Source of the DNA: Embleya sp040605455
GTDB lineage: Bacteria; Actinomycetota; Actinomycetes; Streptomycetales; Streptomycetaceae
Assembly: GCF_040605455.1 (NCBI RefSeq)
Contig: NZ_JBEXCV010000009.1
Location: forward strand, 1 to 64,000
DNA: 64,000 bases
Direction: 5' to 3'
In this document: positions 34,565-43,244 of the stretch, in pieces
Layout: every line of letters begins with the position of its first letter
Position numbering within the stretch: position 1 is the stretch's first letter
The notes under the pieces: model-generated
The model's input: only the letters and a program-made list of their open reading frames with translations
Databases searched by the model: none
Told to the model about the DNA's origin: nothing
Translations under genes and position numbers: made by a program

Positions 34565-36346
34565 TCAGTCGGCCAGCGGCAGATAAACCCGGTTGCCCGC
34601 GGCCGCGAACTCCGCCGACTTGGCCCGCATCCCGGCCTCGGCATCCACCTCGGTCGTCCCGACGGCAGCCCCGGCCCCGTCGCCGTGCTCGGCACGGATG
34701 CCGTGCGAAATCCGCATCGAACAAAACTTCGGCCCACACATCGAGCAGAAGTGGGCCGTCTTGGCCGGCTCCGCCGGAAGCGTGGCGTCGTGGTAGGCCC
34801 GCGCGGTGTCCGGGTCCATCGCCAGGTCGAACTGATCCTGCCAACGGAACTCGAAGCGGGCATCGGAGAGCGCGTCGTCCCACGCCTGCGCACCCGGGTG
34901 GCCCTTGGCGAGGTCCGCCGCGTGGGCCGCGATCCGGTAGGCGATCACGCCCGCCTTGACGTCGTCCCGGTCGGGCAGGCCCAGATGCTCCTTCGGCGTC
35001 ACGTAGCACAGCATCGCGGTGCCCCACATGCCGATCATCGCCGCGCCGATCGCCGACGTGATGTGGTCGTATCCGGGGGCGACGTCCGTGGTCAACGGGC
35101 CGAGCGTATAGAACGGCGCCTCGTCGCAGATGCGTTGCTGGAGGTCGACGTTCTCCTTGATCTTGTGCATGGGCACATGGCCCGGGCCCTCGATCATCAC
35201 CTGCACGTCCATCGACCGGGAGATCCGGCCCAGTTCGCCCAGCGTCTCCAACTCGGCGAACTGCGCCGCGTCGTTGGCGTCCGCGATGGATCCCGGACGC
35301 AGCCCGTCGCCGAGCGAGTAGGTCACGTCGTACGCGCGCAGGATCTCGGTCAGTTCGGCGAAGTGCGTGTAGAGGAAGTTCTCTTGATGGTGGGCCAGGC
35401 ACCACGCCGCCATGATCGAGCCGCCCCGCGAGACGATCCCGGTCTTGCGCCGCGCGGTCAGCGGCACGTAGCGCAGCAACACGCCGGCATGCACCGTCAT
35501 GTAGTCCACGCCCTGCTCGCACTGCTCGATCACGGTGTCCCGGTACAGCTCCCAGGTGAGTTCCTCGGGCTTGCCGTTCACCTTCTCCAGCGCCTGGTAG
35601 AGCGGCACCGTACCGATCGGGACCGGCGAGTTGCGCACGATCCACTCGCGTGTGGTGTGGATGTCCTTGCCGGTGGACAGGTCCATCACGGTGTCCGCAC
35701 CCCACCGGATCGCCCACACCAGCTTGTCGGTCTCCTCCTCGATCGAGGAGGTCACCGCCGAGTTGCCGATGTTCGCGTTGACCTTGACCAGGAAGTTCTT
35801 GCCGATCACCATCGGCTCGATCTCGGGGTGGTTGATGTTCGCGGGCAACACCGCACGACCGGCGGCAATCTCGTCCCGGACCAGCTCGGGCGCCAAGCCC
35901 TCGCGGATCGCCACGAACTCCATCTCCGGGGTGACCAGCCCGCGTCGCGCGTAGGCGAGTTGGGTCACCGCCTCGGAACCGGACGCGCGCCTGGGTCGGG
36001 CCCCGGCACCCGGCACCGCGAATCCGGCCGGCGTCAGCGCGCCGATCCGGCCGTCGTAGCGGGCGGTGTCGCCGCGCTCCTCGATCCAGGCCTCCCGCAG
36101 CGCGGGCAGGCCGCGCCGCACATCCACCTCGAAGGCGGGGTCGGTGTACGGGCCCGAGGTGTCGTACAGGCGAACCGTCTCGCCGTTGGTCAGATGCACC
36201 GTGCGTACCGGAACGCGCAGGTCCTCGCGCGATCCGGCGACATAGCCGCGGTGGTGGGCGGGGGCAATCGGTCCGCTGGTGACCGTCCGTGCGGCGGCCG
36301 GGTCGGCCGTCGGGGCAGCGGGCAGCGAAGTGTTTTGCGAGGTCAT
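34565..36346 (-). CDS. thiC: Phosphomethylpyrimidine synthase
   Basis: A 593-residue radical-SAM enzyme converting aminoimidazole ribotide to HMP phosphate for thiamine. The C-terminal iron-sulphur motif CSMCGPKFC (Cys534, 537, 542) is intact. Conserved blocks include NINHPEIEPMVIGKNFLVKVNANIGNS, the ADTVMDLSTGKDIH segment and MIEGPGHVPMHKIKEN. Length is normal. Its ribosome-binding site GGGAG (36354-36358) is inside the 3' edge of a TPP riboswitch, so translation should fall when thiamine pyrophosphate is abundant. Confidence 0.97.
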   Translation of the reverse strand: MTSQNTSLPAAPTADPAAARTVTSGPIAPAHHRGYVAGSREDLRVPVRTVHLTNGETVRLYDTSGPYTDPAFEVDVRRGLPALREAWIEERGDTARYDGRIGALTPAGFAVPGAGARPRRASGSEAVTQLAYARRGLVTPEMEFVAIREGLAPELVRDEIAAGRAVLPANINHPEIEPMVIGKNFLVKVNANIGNSAVTSSIEEETDKLVWAIRWGADTVMDLSTGKDIHTTREWIVRNSPVPIGTVPLYQALEKVNGKPEELTWELYRDTVIEQCEQGVDYMTVHAGVLLRYVPLTARRKTGIVSRGGSIMAAWCLAHHQENFLYTHFAELTEILRAYDVTYSLGDGLRPGSIADANDAAQFAELETLGELGRISRSMDVQVMIEGPGHVPMHKIKENVDLQQRICDEAPFYTLGPLTTDVAPGYDHITSAIGAAMIGMWGTAMLCYVTPKEHLGLPDRDDVKAGVIAYRIAAHAADLAKGHPGAQAWDDALSDARFEFRWQDQFDLAMDPDTARAYHDATLPAEPAKTAHFCSMCGPKFCSMRISHGIRAEHGDGAGAAVGTTEVDAEAGMRAKSAEFAAAGNRVYLPLAD

Positions 36347-36352
36347 GGAAAG

Positions 36353-36440
36353 GCTCCCTACGCCGGCATTACCCGGTCAGGTTCTGCGGTCGGCGCGGCC
36401 TCAGCGCCCTCTCAGCCCGGTGCCCCGAGCTCCCGTGTAT
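36353..36440 (-). ncRNA. TPP (THI-element) riboswitch
   Basis: On the minus strand the leader contains the defining CTGAGA (pairs with the pyrimidine ring side), a central P3-like GGCGCTGAGGCCGCGCC arm, and the GAACCTGA followed by GGTAATGCCGG core, closing with TAGGGAGC. The P1 helix involves the GGGAGC-type ends, and the 3' GGGAG is also the thiC ribosome-binding site. This arrangement gives translational control by sequestration. Confidence 0.95.
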
Positions 36441-36497
36441 CTCCGCGTGGTGCGCCCCCCACCCTGGCACACCGACCGCCGCACGACCAGCACCGGT

Positions 36498-36698
36498 TCA
36501 GCCGAGCGGGTCGCGCGGCCCGCGGCCGACCACCGCGGTGCGCGCGAGCACGACCATCCCGATCGTGACGCACAGCCCGACGACGCCTTTGACGATGAGC
36601 ATCAGGAAGGCCGAGAACAGCCAGATCAGCAACCAGCACAGCAGGACCAGCACGAGCACCGGTCCGCCGATGCGTGCCCAGCGCGGCCATGTCTCCAT
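36498..36698 (-). CDS. Small membrane protein of unknown function
   Basis: A 66-residue protein with a basic start (METWPRWARIGG) and two closely spaced hydrophobic helices (about 13-33 and 36-56), ending in a basic tail RGPRDPLG. ATG 36698 follows GGGGG. It lies between tenA and thiC on the same strand; any thiamine role is only positional. Not recognised. Confidence 0.6.
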   Translation of the reverse strand: METWPRWARIGGPVLVLVLLCWLLIWLFSAFLMLIVKGVVGLCVTIGMVVLARTAVVGRGPRDPLG

Positions 36699-36828
36699 CG
36701 TCCAACCCCCAGTCACGCGAACCCGCGAGACGTGCACACCCGGGAAGCACATTCCCCGGGAGGACACGCCGTACCCGGGTGGACCGGTTCCGGTCCGTCC
36801 GGGAACGATCCGGTCCGCCCGGACCCGC

Positions 36829-37494
36829 TCAGACCGGCCAGCGCTCGCCGCGCCACGCGGCGTCCCAGAACATCCACTCGTAGCGCGCCGTCGTGGTGAA
36901 GTGCTCAATCATCCGAGCCCGTTCGGTCGCCGAGAGGTCCTCGCCGATCCGGTCCACCAGGTCGAGCACCGCGCGCACCGTCGCCTGGAACTCCTCGGCG
37001 CCGTAGGTGGCGATCCAGCGCCCGTACAGCTCGTCGGGCGAGCCCTTGGCCAGCAGTGCGTCGCCCACTCGGGCGTAGATCCAGTAGCAGGGCAGCACCG
37101 CCGCCACACCCTCGGCGAACGAGCCGTTGTGCACCGTGGCGAGCAGATAGCTGACGTACGCCCGAGTGCTCGGCAACACCGGCTCGGTCGCGGTGGCGTC
37201 GGCCACCGAGCTGCCGAAGTCGACCATGAAGCCCTCGTGCAGCGAACGCTCGGCGGCGATCGCGCCGGCCGCGTCGCCCGCGAACTGCACGGTCGTTGCC
37301 TCGTCCGGCGCCTTGGCCGCACACACCGCCAGCGCCTTCGCGTAGTCGCGTAGGTAGTGCGAGTCCTGCACGACATAGTGCCGGAACGCCTCGCGCGGCA
37401 ACGTGCCGTCGGTCAGTCCGTGGATGAACGGGTGGTCGAGGATCGCCGCGTAGACGTCCTCGATGGCAGCCCAGAGTTCGTCGCGCAGCGTCAT
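36829..37494 (-). CDS. tenA: TenA family aminopyrimidine aminohydrolase
   Basis: A 221-residue TenA/thiaminase II-type enzyme salvaging the HMP moiety from degraded thiamine. Catalytic Cys136 in AAVLPCYWIYARVG, Glu206 in RYEWMFWDAAW and Asp44 in YVVQDSHYL are present. ATG 37494 follows GGGAG by eight bases. It is upstream of thiC on the same strand with a small gene between them; no second riboswitch is seen. Together they make and recycle the thiamine pyrimidine. Confidence 0.93.
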   Translation of the reverse strand: MTLRDELWAAIEDVYAAILDHPFIHGLTDGTLPREAFRHYVVQDSHYLRDYAKALAVCAAKAPDEATTVQFAGDAAGAIAAERSLHEGFMVDFGSSVADATATEPVLPSTRAYVSYLLATVHNGSFAEGVAAVLPCYWIYARVGDALLAKGSPDELYGRWIATYGAEEFQATVRAVLDLVDRIGEDLSATERARMIEHFTTTARYEWMFWDAAWRGERWPV

Positions 37495-37623
37495 CGGATG
37501 TACTCCCCGTCGTCGGATCCCGAGATCCGATCGCTGGATCCCCAGGTGCGATTGTCGTACATGCGTGCGGGCCGCCCACAGGTGTGCCCACCGCCGGCCG
37601 CCCCTCGCGCCCGGCCCTCGCCC

Positions 37624-37941
37624 TCAGCCCTCCGGTGGCGAGAAGAACACCAGGACCCGCAGCGCTTCGGTGATCCGGTGGAAGCGGTGTGGCACCTGCG
37701 CCGGTACGTACACGATGCTGCCGCGCGCCACGGCCGTGGACTCGTCGCCGACGGTGAGCGTGGCCCGGCCGCTGATCACCACATACGCCTCGTCCTGGTT
37801 GTGCGGCTTCTGGGTGTCGCTCTCGCCCGGCTCAAGCGCGTACAGGCCCATCGAGAAGTTCCGTTCGCTGAGAAATTTCAGGTACGCACCCTGCTCGAAC
37901 GCGCGCTCCGCGTCCAGATCATCGAGCCGAAAGACCTTCAT
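37624..37941 (-). CDS. Single-domain cupin protein
   Basis: A 105-residue cupin. The first cupin motif is KPHNQDEAYVVISGRATLTVG and the second VYVPAQVPHRFHRITEALRVLV, with His, Glu and His metal ligands in place. AAGGAG precedes ATG 37941. Transcribed toward tenA with 129 bp between, so possibly co-transcribed. Function (small-molecule binding or oxygenase) is not predictable. Confidence 0.85.
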   Translation of the reverse strand: MKVFRLDDLDAERAFEQGAYLKFLSERNFSMGLYALEPGESDTQKPHNQDEAYVVISGRATLTVGDESTAVARGSIVYVPAQVPHRFHRITEALRVLVFFSPPEG

Positions 37942-38022
37942 GTGACCAACTCCTTACCGACACGTGCACACTTTCTGCCGGGGCTCAAGCGGGAGGGTCC
38001 CGCCGGATGCCAGCATCAAGAC

Positions 38023-38400
38023 ATGAAAAGCCTGATCATCAAACTGGTTGCCAACGCCCTGGCCATCTGGTTCGCCAGCTGGTTCGTGTCCGGAATCGAT
38101 CTCGCCGACGGTGCCTCGGCCGGCAGCAAGGCCAAGACGATAATTTTCGTGGCCCTCATCTTCGGGGTCGTCAACGCCATCATCAAGCCGGTGGTGAAGC
38201 TGTTCTCGCTGCCACTCTTCGTGCTGACCCTGGGCCTGATCACGTTCGTGATCAACGCGCTGATGTTGTGGCTGACCGAGGCCATCTCCAACAAGCTGGA
38301 TCTGGACTTCCACATCGACGGCTTCTGGCCCGCCCTGCTCGGCGCCCTGGTCATCGGTCTGGTCAGCTGGTTCCTGAGCATGATCCTGGACCGCGACTGA
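38023..38400 (+). CDS. Phage holin family 4-like membrane protein
   Basis: A 125-residue protein with four hydrophobic helices, matching the chromosomal family named after superfamily IV holins: LIIKLVANALAIWFASWFVSG, FGVVNAIIKPVVKLFSLPL, then VINALMLWLTEA. These occur throughout actinobacteria outside prophages and no phage genes are near, so it is not evidence of a prophage. ATG 38023 begins the conserved region. Divergent from the cupin gene. Confidence 0.85.
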   Translation: MKSLIIKLVANALAIWFASWFVSGIDLADGASAGSKAKTIIFVALIFGVVNAIIKPVVKLFSLPLFVLTLGLITFVINALMLWLTEAISNKLDLDFHIDGFWPALLGALVIGLVSWFLSMILDRD

Positions 38401-38430
38401 CGGCCGGGCATGGCGATGGGCCCGGACGAG

Positions 38431-38444
38431 GTTTCACGTGAAAC
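38431..38444. promoter_or_regulatory. parS chromosome-partition site
   Basis: GTTTCACGTGAAAC is the perfect 14-bp core of parS, the ParB-binding centromere of actinobacterial and other bacterial chromosomes. It lies in the 65-bp gap between two genes, as Streptomyces sites often do. In Streptomyces parS sites cluster around oriC, which agrees with the replication genes to the right. Confidence 0.95.
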
Positions 38445-38465
38445 AGGCAGTGAAGGAGTCGAGAT

Positions 38466-39587
38466 TTGTCCACCGCATGGAGCGACGGGACTCGGGCGGT
38501 CCGGGCCGGCAGTCCGGGCCGCGCGCCGGGTGACCCCTTCCTGCCCGGACCGGTGTTCGCCGGCACGTACCACATGCCGGGCGAGGTGAACGGGCCCTAC
38601 CAATACGGGCGCTACGCGAACCCGACCTGGGTCGGCCTGGAGGAGGCGGTCGGCGCGCTGGAGGGGGCCGCCGACACCGTCACGTTCGCGTCCGGGATGG
38701 CCGCCGTCTCGGCCGTCCTGCTCGCACTCACCGAGCCGGGCGATGTGGTCGTACTGCCGTCCGACGGCTACCCGGCCACCCGCGCGGTCGGTGAGCACCT
38801 CGCCGCGCGCGGGATCACCGTACGGCTGGTGCCGACCACCGGCGCCGAGATCGAAGCGGCCCTGGTCGGCGCCCGCCTGGTGTGGTTGGAGACCCCGAGC
38901 AACCCGGGCCTGGACGTGTGCGACATCGAGCGGATCGCGGCGCTCGCCCACGCGCAGGGTGCCCTGGTGGCCGTCGACAACACCCTGGCCACTCCGCTGG
39001 GCCAGCTCCCGCTCGCGCTCGGCGCCGACATCTCGGCGGCGAGCGGCACCAAGGCGCTGACCGGGCACAGCGACGTGCTGCTCGGCTACGTCGCCTGCGC
39101 AAGCGCCGAACTCGCCGCCCGGGTGCGTTCCTGGCGCTCGCTCACCGGTGCCGTGCCCGGGCCGATGGAGGCATGGTTGGCGCATCGTTCGCTGTCCACC
39201 CTCCAGTTGCGGGTGGACCGACAGGCGGTCAACGCACTGGCCGTCGCCCGGGCACTGAGCGAACGCTCCGGCGTCGCGGACGTGCGCCACCCCGCACTCG
39301 CGGGCGATCCGGCCTACGATGTGGCCACCCGTCGGATGCGGCGGTTCGGCTGCGTCGTGGGCTTCACGCTCGCCGACGCGGACACCGCTCGTCGGTTCCT
39401 GAGCGCGCTCGAACTGGTCTTCGACGCCACCAGCTTCGGCGGTGTGCACAGCATGGCCGAACGACGCGCACGCTGGGCCGGCAACGATGTGCCCGAGGGA
39501 TTCGTCAGGTTCTCGGCCGGATGCGAGGACACCGCGGATCTCGTCGCGGACATCCTGCGCGCCCTGGACCTCGCCTCCCCGGGCTGA
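38466..39587 (+). CDS. Cystathionine gamma-synthase/lyase family PLP enzyme
   Basis: A 373-residue Cys/Met-metabolism PLP enzyme. It has the family start (GPVFAGTYHMPGE, YQYGRYANPTW), the substrate motif TFASGMAAVSAVLLALTEPGDVVV, the cofactor Asp in VAVDNTLATPL and the Schiff-base Lys in SGTKALTGHSDVLLGYV. Probably a gamma-lyase or gamma-synthase acting on sulphur amino acids. TTG 38466 with AAGGAG upstream is the start; the parS site lies just before it. A LysR gene follows 75 bp downstream. Confidence 0.9.
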   Translation: MSTAWSDGTRAVRAGSPGRAPGDPFLPGPVFAGTYHMPGEVNGPYQYGRYANPTWVGLEEAVGALEGAADTVTFASGMAAVSAVLLALTEPGDVVVLPSDGYPATRAVGEHLAARGITVRLVPTTGAEIEAALVGARLVWLETPSNPGLDVCDIERIAALAHAQGALVAVDNTLATPLGQLPLALGADISAASGTKALTGHSDVLLGYVACASAELAARVRSWRSLTGAVPGPMEAWLAHRSLSTLQLRVDRQAVNALAVARALSERSGVADVRHPALAGDPAYDVATRRMRRFGCVVGFTLADADTARRFLSALELVFDATSFGGVHSMAERRARWAGNDVPEGFVRFSAGCEDTADLVADILRALDLASPG

Positions 39588-39661
39588 CCTGGCACTTCGG
39601 GCAAGATCACGTGATGTCCCCGACTCTCGGGAGTGGTCGGGGGACACGAGACGGGGGACCC

Positions 39662-40561
39662 GTGGACCTGACGCTGTTGCGCACTTTCCTGGCCGTACAC
39701 CGCGCGGGTTCGTTCACCCGGGCCTCTGCATCGCTCGGGCTCTCACAGCCGGCGATAACCGCGCAGATGCGCACCCTGGAGAAGCAGGTCGGCAAGCAGT
39801 TGTTCGAGCGGCTGCCGCGCGGTGTGGCACCCACCGGACCCGCCGACGAACTCGCCCGCCGACTCGCACCACACCTGGACGCGATCGAGGAGATCGCGGC
39901 CCGCGAGGTGCGCGGCGTGGACTCGCTGCGGCGCACCGTGCACCTGGGCGGCCCGACCGAACTGACCGCGCTGCGCGTGCTGCCGTCGCTGTCCGACCTG
40001 GTCCGGCGCGGCCTGCGGTTACGGGTGACGCTGGGCCCCGGCGACGTTCTGCTCGCGGGCCTGGCGGCGGCCCGGCACGACCTGGTGATCTCGGATGTGC
40101 GCCCGCGCACCCGCGGGATAGTGGGCACACCGCTCACCGACGAGGAGTACGTCCTGATCGGCGCGCCGCACTGGGCCGCACGGCTGCCGCAGAGCCGGAT
40201 CCTGGCCCAGGGTCCGGCCGCGCTGGAGGGGGTGCCGCTGGTCGGCGAGGCCGAAGAGCAGCCGCTGATCCGGCGCTACTGGTCGACCGTGTTCGACACC
40301 AAGCCCACGGCCCCGGCCGCGGTGACGGTGCCCGACCTGCGTGCCGTGTTGGAGTGCGTACGCTCCGGGCACGGCATCGCGGTGCTGCCGCGCTACCTGT
40401 GCGCCGAGGCGCTGGACCGGCGCGCGGTGGTCGCCCTCCTGGAGCCCGAACTGCCGCCGCTGCACACGGTGTTCCTGGCGGTGCGAGAGGGCACTTTGAG
40501 CCAACCGCACATCGCGCATCTGCACGGCGAGCTGATCGCGCGCGCCGCGCGCTGGGCGTGA
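39662..40561 (+). CDS. LysR-family transcriptional regulator
   Basis: A 299-residue LysR regulator: N-terminal winged HTH (VDLTLLRTFLAVHRAGSFTRASASLGLSQPAITAQMRTLEKQVGKQLFER) and a type 2 periplasmic-binding effector domain. GTG 39662 is four bases after GGGGGG. Unlike most LysR genes it is read in the same direction as its neighbour, the PLP enzyme, and may be in one transcript with it. Target unknown; sulphur-amino-acid metabolism is a guess from position. Confidence 0.9.
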   Translation: MDLTLLRTFLAVHRAGSFTRASASLGLSQPAITAQMRTLEKQVGKQLFERLPRGVAPTGPADELARRLAPHLDAIEEIAAREVRGVDSLRRTVHLGGPTELTALRVLPSLSDLVRRGLRLRVTLGPGDVLLAGLAAARHDLVISDVRPRTRGIVGTPLTDEEYVLIGAPHWAARLPQSRILAQGPAALEGVPLVGEAEEQPLIRRYWSTVFDTKPTAPAAVTVPDLRAVLECVRSGHGIAVLPRYLCAEALDRRAVVALLEPELPPLHTVFLAVREGTLSQPHIAHLHGELIARAARWA

Positions 40562-40661
40562 TCCCGAACGTGGCGCCGCGCAGGCATAAACCACCCGTCC
40601 GGCCGGAAAGGGAGACTTCAGACGGGGGAAACGCCTGGCAAGAAAGCAGAGGGCACCGACG

Positions 40662-41123
40662 ATGCGTTCAGTGGTGAAGCGGACGGCACGCGCGATCCTG
40701 CTCGACGACGAGGACCGGATGGTGCTGATCAAACGTACGAAGCCGGGCAGCACCCCGTATTGGATCACCCCCGGCGGCGGCGTCGAACCCGAAGACACCA
40801 CGGTGACCGAGGCGTTGCGACGCGAGGTGTTCGAGGAACTCGGCGGCAAGATCGGCCGGCCGGTGCCCGCGTTCGTGGACACCGTGCCCGAGCCCGGCGG
40901 GGTCAAGATCCAGCACTTCTTCGCGTGCCGGCTCGAATCGATGGATCCGGCGCTGCGGCACGGCCCCGAGGTGGACGAGCCGAACGGCGAGTACGACATC
41001 GTGCGGGTGCCCTTCACGCCCGCGGGGCTGGCCTCGGTGGGCCTGGTGCCGGCGAGCCTGGCCGCCTATCTGCGGACCAACGTCGAGGGCATCCACACCC
41101 TGCTTGCGAACGACCTCGGCTAG
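40662..41123 (+). CDS. Nudix hydrolase
   Basis: A 153-residue Nudix protein with a complete box: GGGVEPEDTTVTEALRREVF followed by EELGG (Gly-x5-Glu-x7-Arg-Glu-x-x-Glu-Glu). A basic start MRSVVKRTARAILLDDEDRM leads into the fold. It hydrolyses nucleoside-diphosphate derivatives; substrate not predictable. ATG 40662. Followed by palindromic hairpins that likely end the transcript. Confidence 0.92.
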   Translation: MRSVVKRTARAILLDDEDRMVLIKRTKPGSTPYWITPGGGVEPEDTTVTEALRREVFEELGGKIGRPVPAFVDTVPEPGGVKIQHFFACRLESMDPALRHGPEVDEPNGEYDIVRVPFTPAGLASVGLVPASLAAYLRTNVEGIHTLLANDLG

Positions 41124-41144
41124 GGCCTGTGCGGCGCGGCAGGG

Positions 41145-41179
41145 CCCCGGAGCGCTCCGGGGCGCGGAGCGCTCCGGGG
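41145..41179. terminator. Tandem palindromes between convergent genes
   Basis: CCCCGGAGCGCTCCGGGG (41145-41162) is a perfect 18-bp palindrome; GGAGCGCTCCGGGGCGCG is repeated directly after it. The pair lies between the convergent Nudix and response-regulator stops and can fold as alternative hairpins on either strand. Confidence 0.6.
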
Positions 41180-41232
41180 CGCGATGCGCAGATCCGGCGC
41201 GCCGGACCGCGGCGCGCAAGGGGGCGCGGCGC

Positions 41233-41901
41233 TCAGCCGCGTCCCGGCCGGACCATCCCCGACTCGTAGGCGATCACCACGAGCTGCGCCCGATCGCGTG
41301 CGCCGAGTTTGACCATCGCGCGACTGACGTGGGTCTTCGCGGTCAGCGGCGAGACGAACAGATGCTCGGCGATCTCGTCGTTGCTCATCCCGGCCGCGAC
41401 CAGCGAGAGCACCTCGCGCTCGCGGTCGGTGAGCGCCTCCAGCCGATCCGGCGCGGCCACCTTGGGCTCGGGCTGGGACAGGAAGCGGGCCACCAGCGCG
41501 CGCGTGGCCCCCGGCGAGAGCAGCGCGTCGCCGGTGGCGACGGTCTTGATCGCCTTGAGCAGGTCCTCGGGGTCGGTGTCCTTGACCAGGAAGCCGCTGG
41601 CCCCGGCGCGCAGCGCCTCGAAGACGTACTCGTCGACCTCGAACGTGGTCAGCACGAGCACCCGGACGCCCGCGAGGTCGTCGTCGCCGACGATCCGGCG
41701 GGTGGCCTCCAGGCCGTCCATGCCGGGCATCCGGATGTCCATCAGGACCACGTCCGGGTGGCTCTCCCTGGCCAGGGCCAGTGCCTCGGCGCCGTTCGCG
41801 GCCTCGCCGACCACCTCCAGCTCGGGGTCGCTGCCGACCAGCACCTTGAAGCCCGACCGGACCAGCAGCTGGTCGTCCGCGATCAGCACGCGCACCGTCA
41901 T
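41233..41901 (-). CDS. LuxR-type two-component response regulator
   Basis: A 222-residue NarL-class regulator: receiver with Asp9-Asp10, phospho-acceptor Asp in VVLMDIRMPGMDG and Lys in GFLVKDT, then HTH LTDREREVLSLVAAGMSNDEIAEHL and TAKTHVSRAMVKLGARDRAQLV. Its ATG overlaps the kinase stop (ATGA), so the two are coupled. It is last in the MMPL-kinase-regulator operon and probably controls the MMPL exporter. Confidence 0.94.
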   Translation of the reverse strand: MTVRVLIADDQLLVRSGFKVLVGSDPELEVVGEAANGAEALALARESHPDVVLMDIRMPGMDGLEATRRIVGDDDLAGVRVLVLTTFEVDEYVFEALRAGASGFLVKDTDPEDLLKAIKTVATGDALLSPGATRALVARFLSQPEPKVAAPDRLEALTDREREVLSLVAAGMSNDEIAEHLFVSPLTAKTHVSRAMVKLGARDRAQLVVIAYESGMVRPGRG

Positions 41902-43220
41902 GAGGAATCTCCGTCCCGACGCGCGACGAGCGCGCCCTTGTGGTGCGGCAGCACCGCGTGTACCGAAAAACCGCCGTTGGGGCCGGGTCCCACCGCGAGC
42001 GAGCCGCCCACGGCGACCGCCCTTTCCCGCATGCCGAGCAACCCGTGTCCGGTGCCGTCGGCGCGCTTGCCCTGTTTCGCCTTGGGATTGCCCCGGCCGT
42101 CGTCGAGCACGTCGACCTCCACCGCGTGCTCGCCGTACACGACCCGCACGATCGCCGACGCGCCGTCGCCGCCGTGCTTCATCGCGTTGGTGAGCGACTC
42201 CTGGACGATCCGGTACAGCGCGAGGCCGACCGGCGCGGACGGGTTCCGGGCCTCGCCGGACTCCTCCAGGAGCACCGGCAGGCCCGCGTTGCGATAGGAC
42301 GCCACCAGGGCGTCCACGTCCTCCACCCCCGGGGTCGGCTCGGTGGGCAGGTCGCTGTCGCCGTCCTGGCGCAGCACGCCCAGCGTGGTGCGCAGTTCGG
42401 CCAGCGCGTCCCGGCTGGCCACCTTGATGTGCACGAGCGCCTCCTTGGCCTGCGGCACGTCCCGGTCGATCACGTGCGCGGCCACGCCCGCCTGGATGTT
42501 GATCATCGCGATGCTGTGCGCGACCACGTCGTGCAGCTCGCGGGCGATCCGCATGCGTTCGGCGGTGACCCGGCGCCGGGCCTCGTCCTCGCGCTCGTGC
42601 TCGGCGCGGGCCAGCCGGGCCTGTACCTCCGCCCAGTAGGCCCGCTTGGCGCGAACCGCCTCACCGATCGCCACCGGCAGGTACATCCAGATGCCAGAGA
42701 GGTACTTCTCCGGGGACAGGAACCCGTCCGGGGTCAGCCCTATCCGCATCCCGGTGTGCACCACCGCGACCGCCGAGGCGATCAGCACCGAGCGGCGCAG
42801 TTGCCCGCTGGCGGCCACGGTGTACAGCGCGACCATGGTCGGAATCAGGATCGGACCGTCCAGACCGTCGGCCGCCAGGTAGAACACCTGGCCCGCCTCG
42901 GTCAGCGCCAGCACCGTGAGCGGCCATCGCAGCCGGCCGAGCAGCACCAGGCAGGTGATCCCGGCGATGATCAGGTTGAACGCGTTCGGGTGGCCGGGGT
43001 TGTGATCCCTGGTGGACCCGCCGAGCGAGCCGCCGATCACACAGAGCAGCACGAGCGCGACCAGAAGCAGCTCGCCCACCCACGTCCGGCAGGGCAGCCA
43101 CCGCGCGAGCGGCTTGGGCACCGGCAGCAGCCAGGGCTCGACCGTGTCGCTCGGGCGCGAACCGTTCGCGGACGCGGGAAGGCCCCGCACGGCGACTCGC
43201 GCGGGGCCTTCCACGGACAT
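41898..43220 (-). CDS. Membrane sensor histidine kinase (HisKA_3)
   Basis: A 440-residue kinase. After about 45 residues of soluble N-terminus come four to five membrane helices (about 46-190), then the phospho-acceptor segment RMRIARELHDVVAHSIAMINIQAG with His at the ELHD, and an HATPase domain ending GHGLLGMRERAVAVGGSLAVGPGPNGGF. It lies 24 bp after the MMPL stop and overlaps the regulator gene. The stimulus is probably at the membrane, as no large outer domain is present. Confidence 0.93.
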   Translation of the reverse strand: MSVEGPARVAVRGLPASANGSRPSDTVEPWLLPVPKPLARWLPCRTWVGELLLVALVLLCVIGGSLGGSTRDHNPGHPNAFNLIIAGITCLVLLGRLRWPLTVLALTEAGQVFYLAADGLDGPILIPTMVALYTVAASGQLRRSVLIASAVAVVHTGMRIGLTPDGFLSPEKYLSGIWMYLPVAIGEAVRAKRAYWAEVQARLARAEHEREDEARRRVTAERMRIARELHDVVAHSIAMINIQAGVAAHVIDRDVPQAKEALVHIKVASRDALAELRTTLGVLRQDGDSDLPTEPTPGVEDVDALVASYRNAGLPVLLEESGEARNPSAPVGLALYRIVQESLTNAMKHGGDGASAIVRVVYGEHAVEVDVLDDGRGNPKAKQGKRADGTGHGLLGMRERAVAVGGSLAVGPGPNGGFSVHAVLPHHKGALVARRDGDSS

Positions 43221-43244
43221 CCGTACTCCTCGGGTACTACCTGA

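Noticed and set aside
38023..38400. Prophage remnant, from the holin-family name
   Set aside because: Only this widespread chromosomal family member is present; there is no integrase, terminase, capsid or lysin gene and no att-like repeat.
41145..41179. CRISPR-like or mobile-element repeat
   Set aside because: Only two copies of a self-complementary GC-rich unit without spacers; better explained as terminator hairpins.
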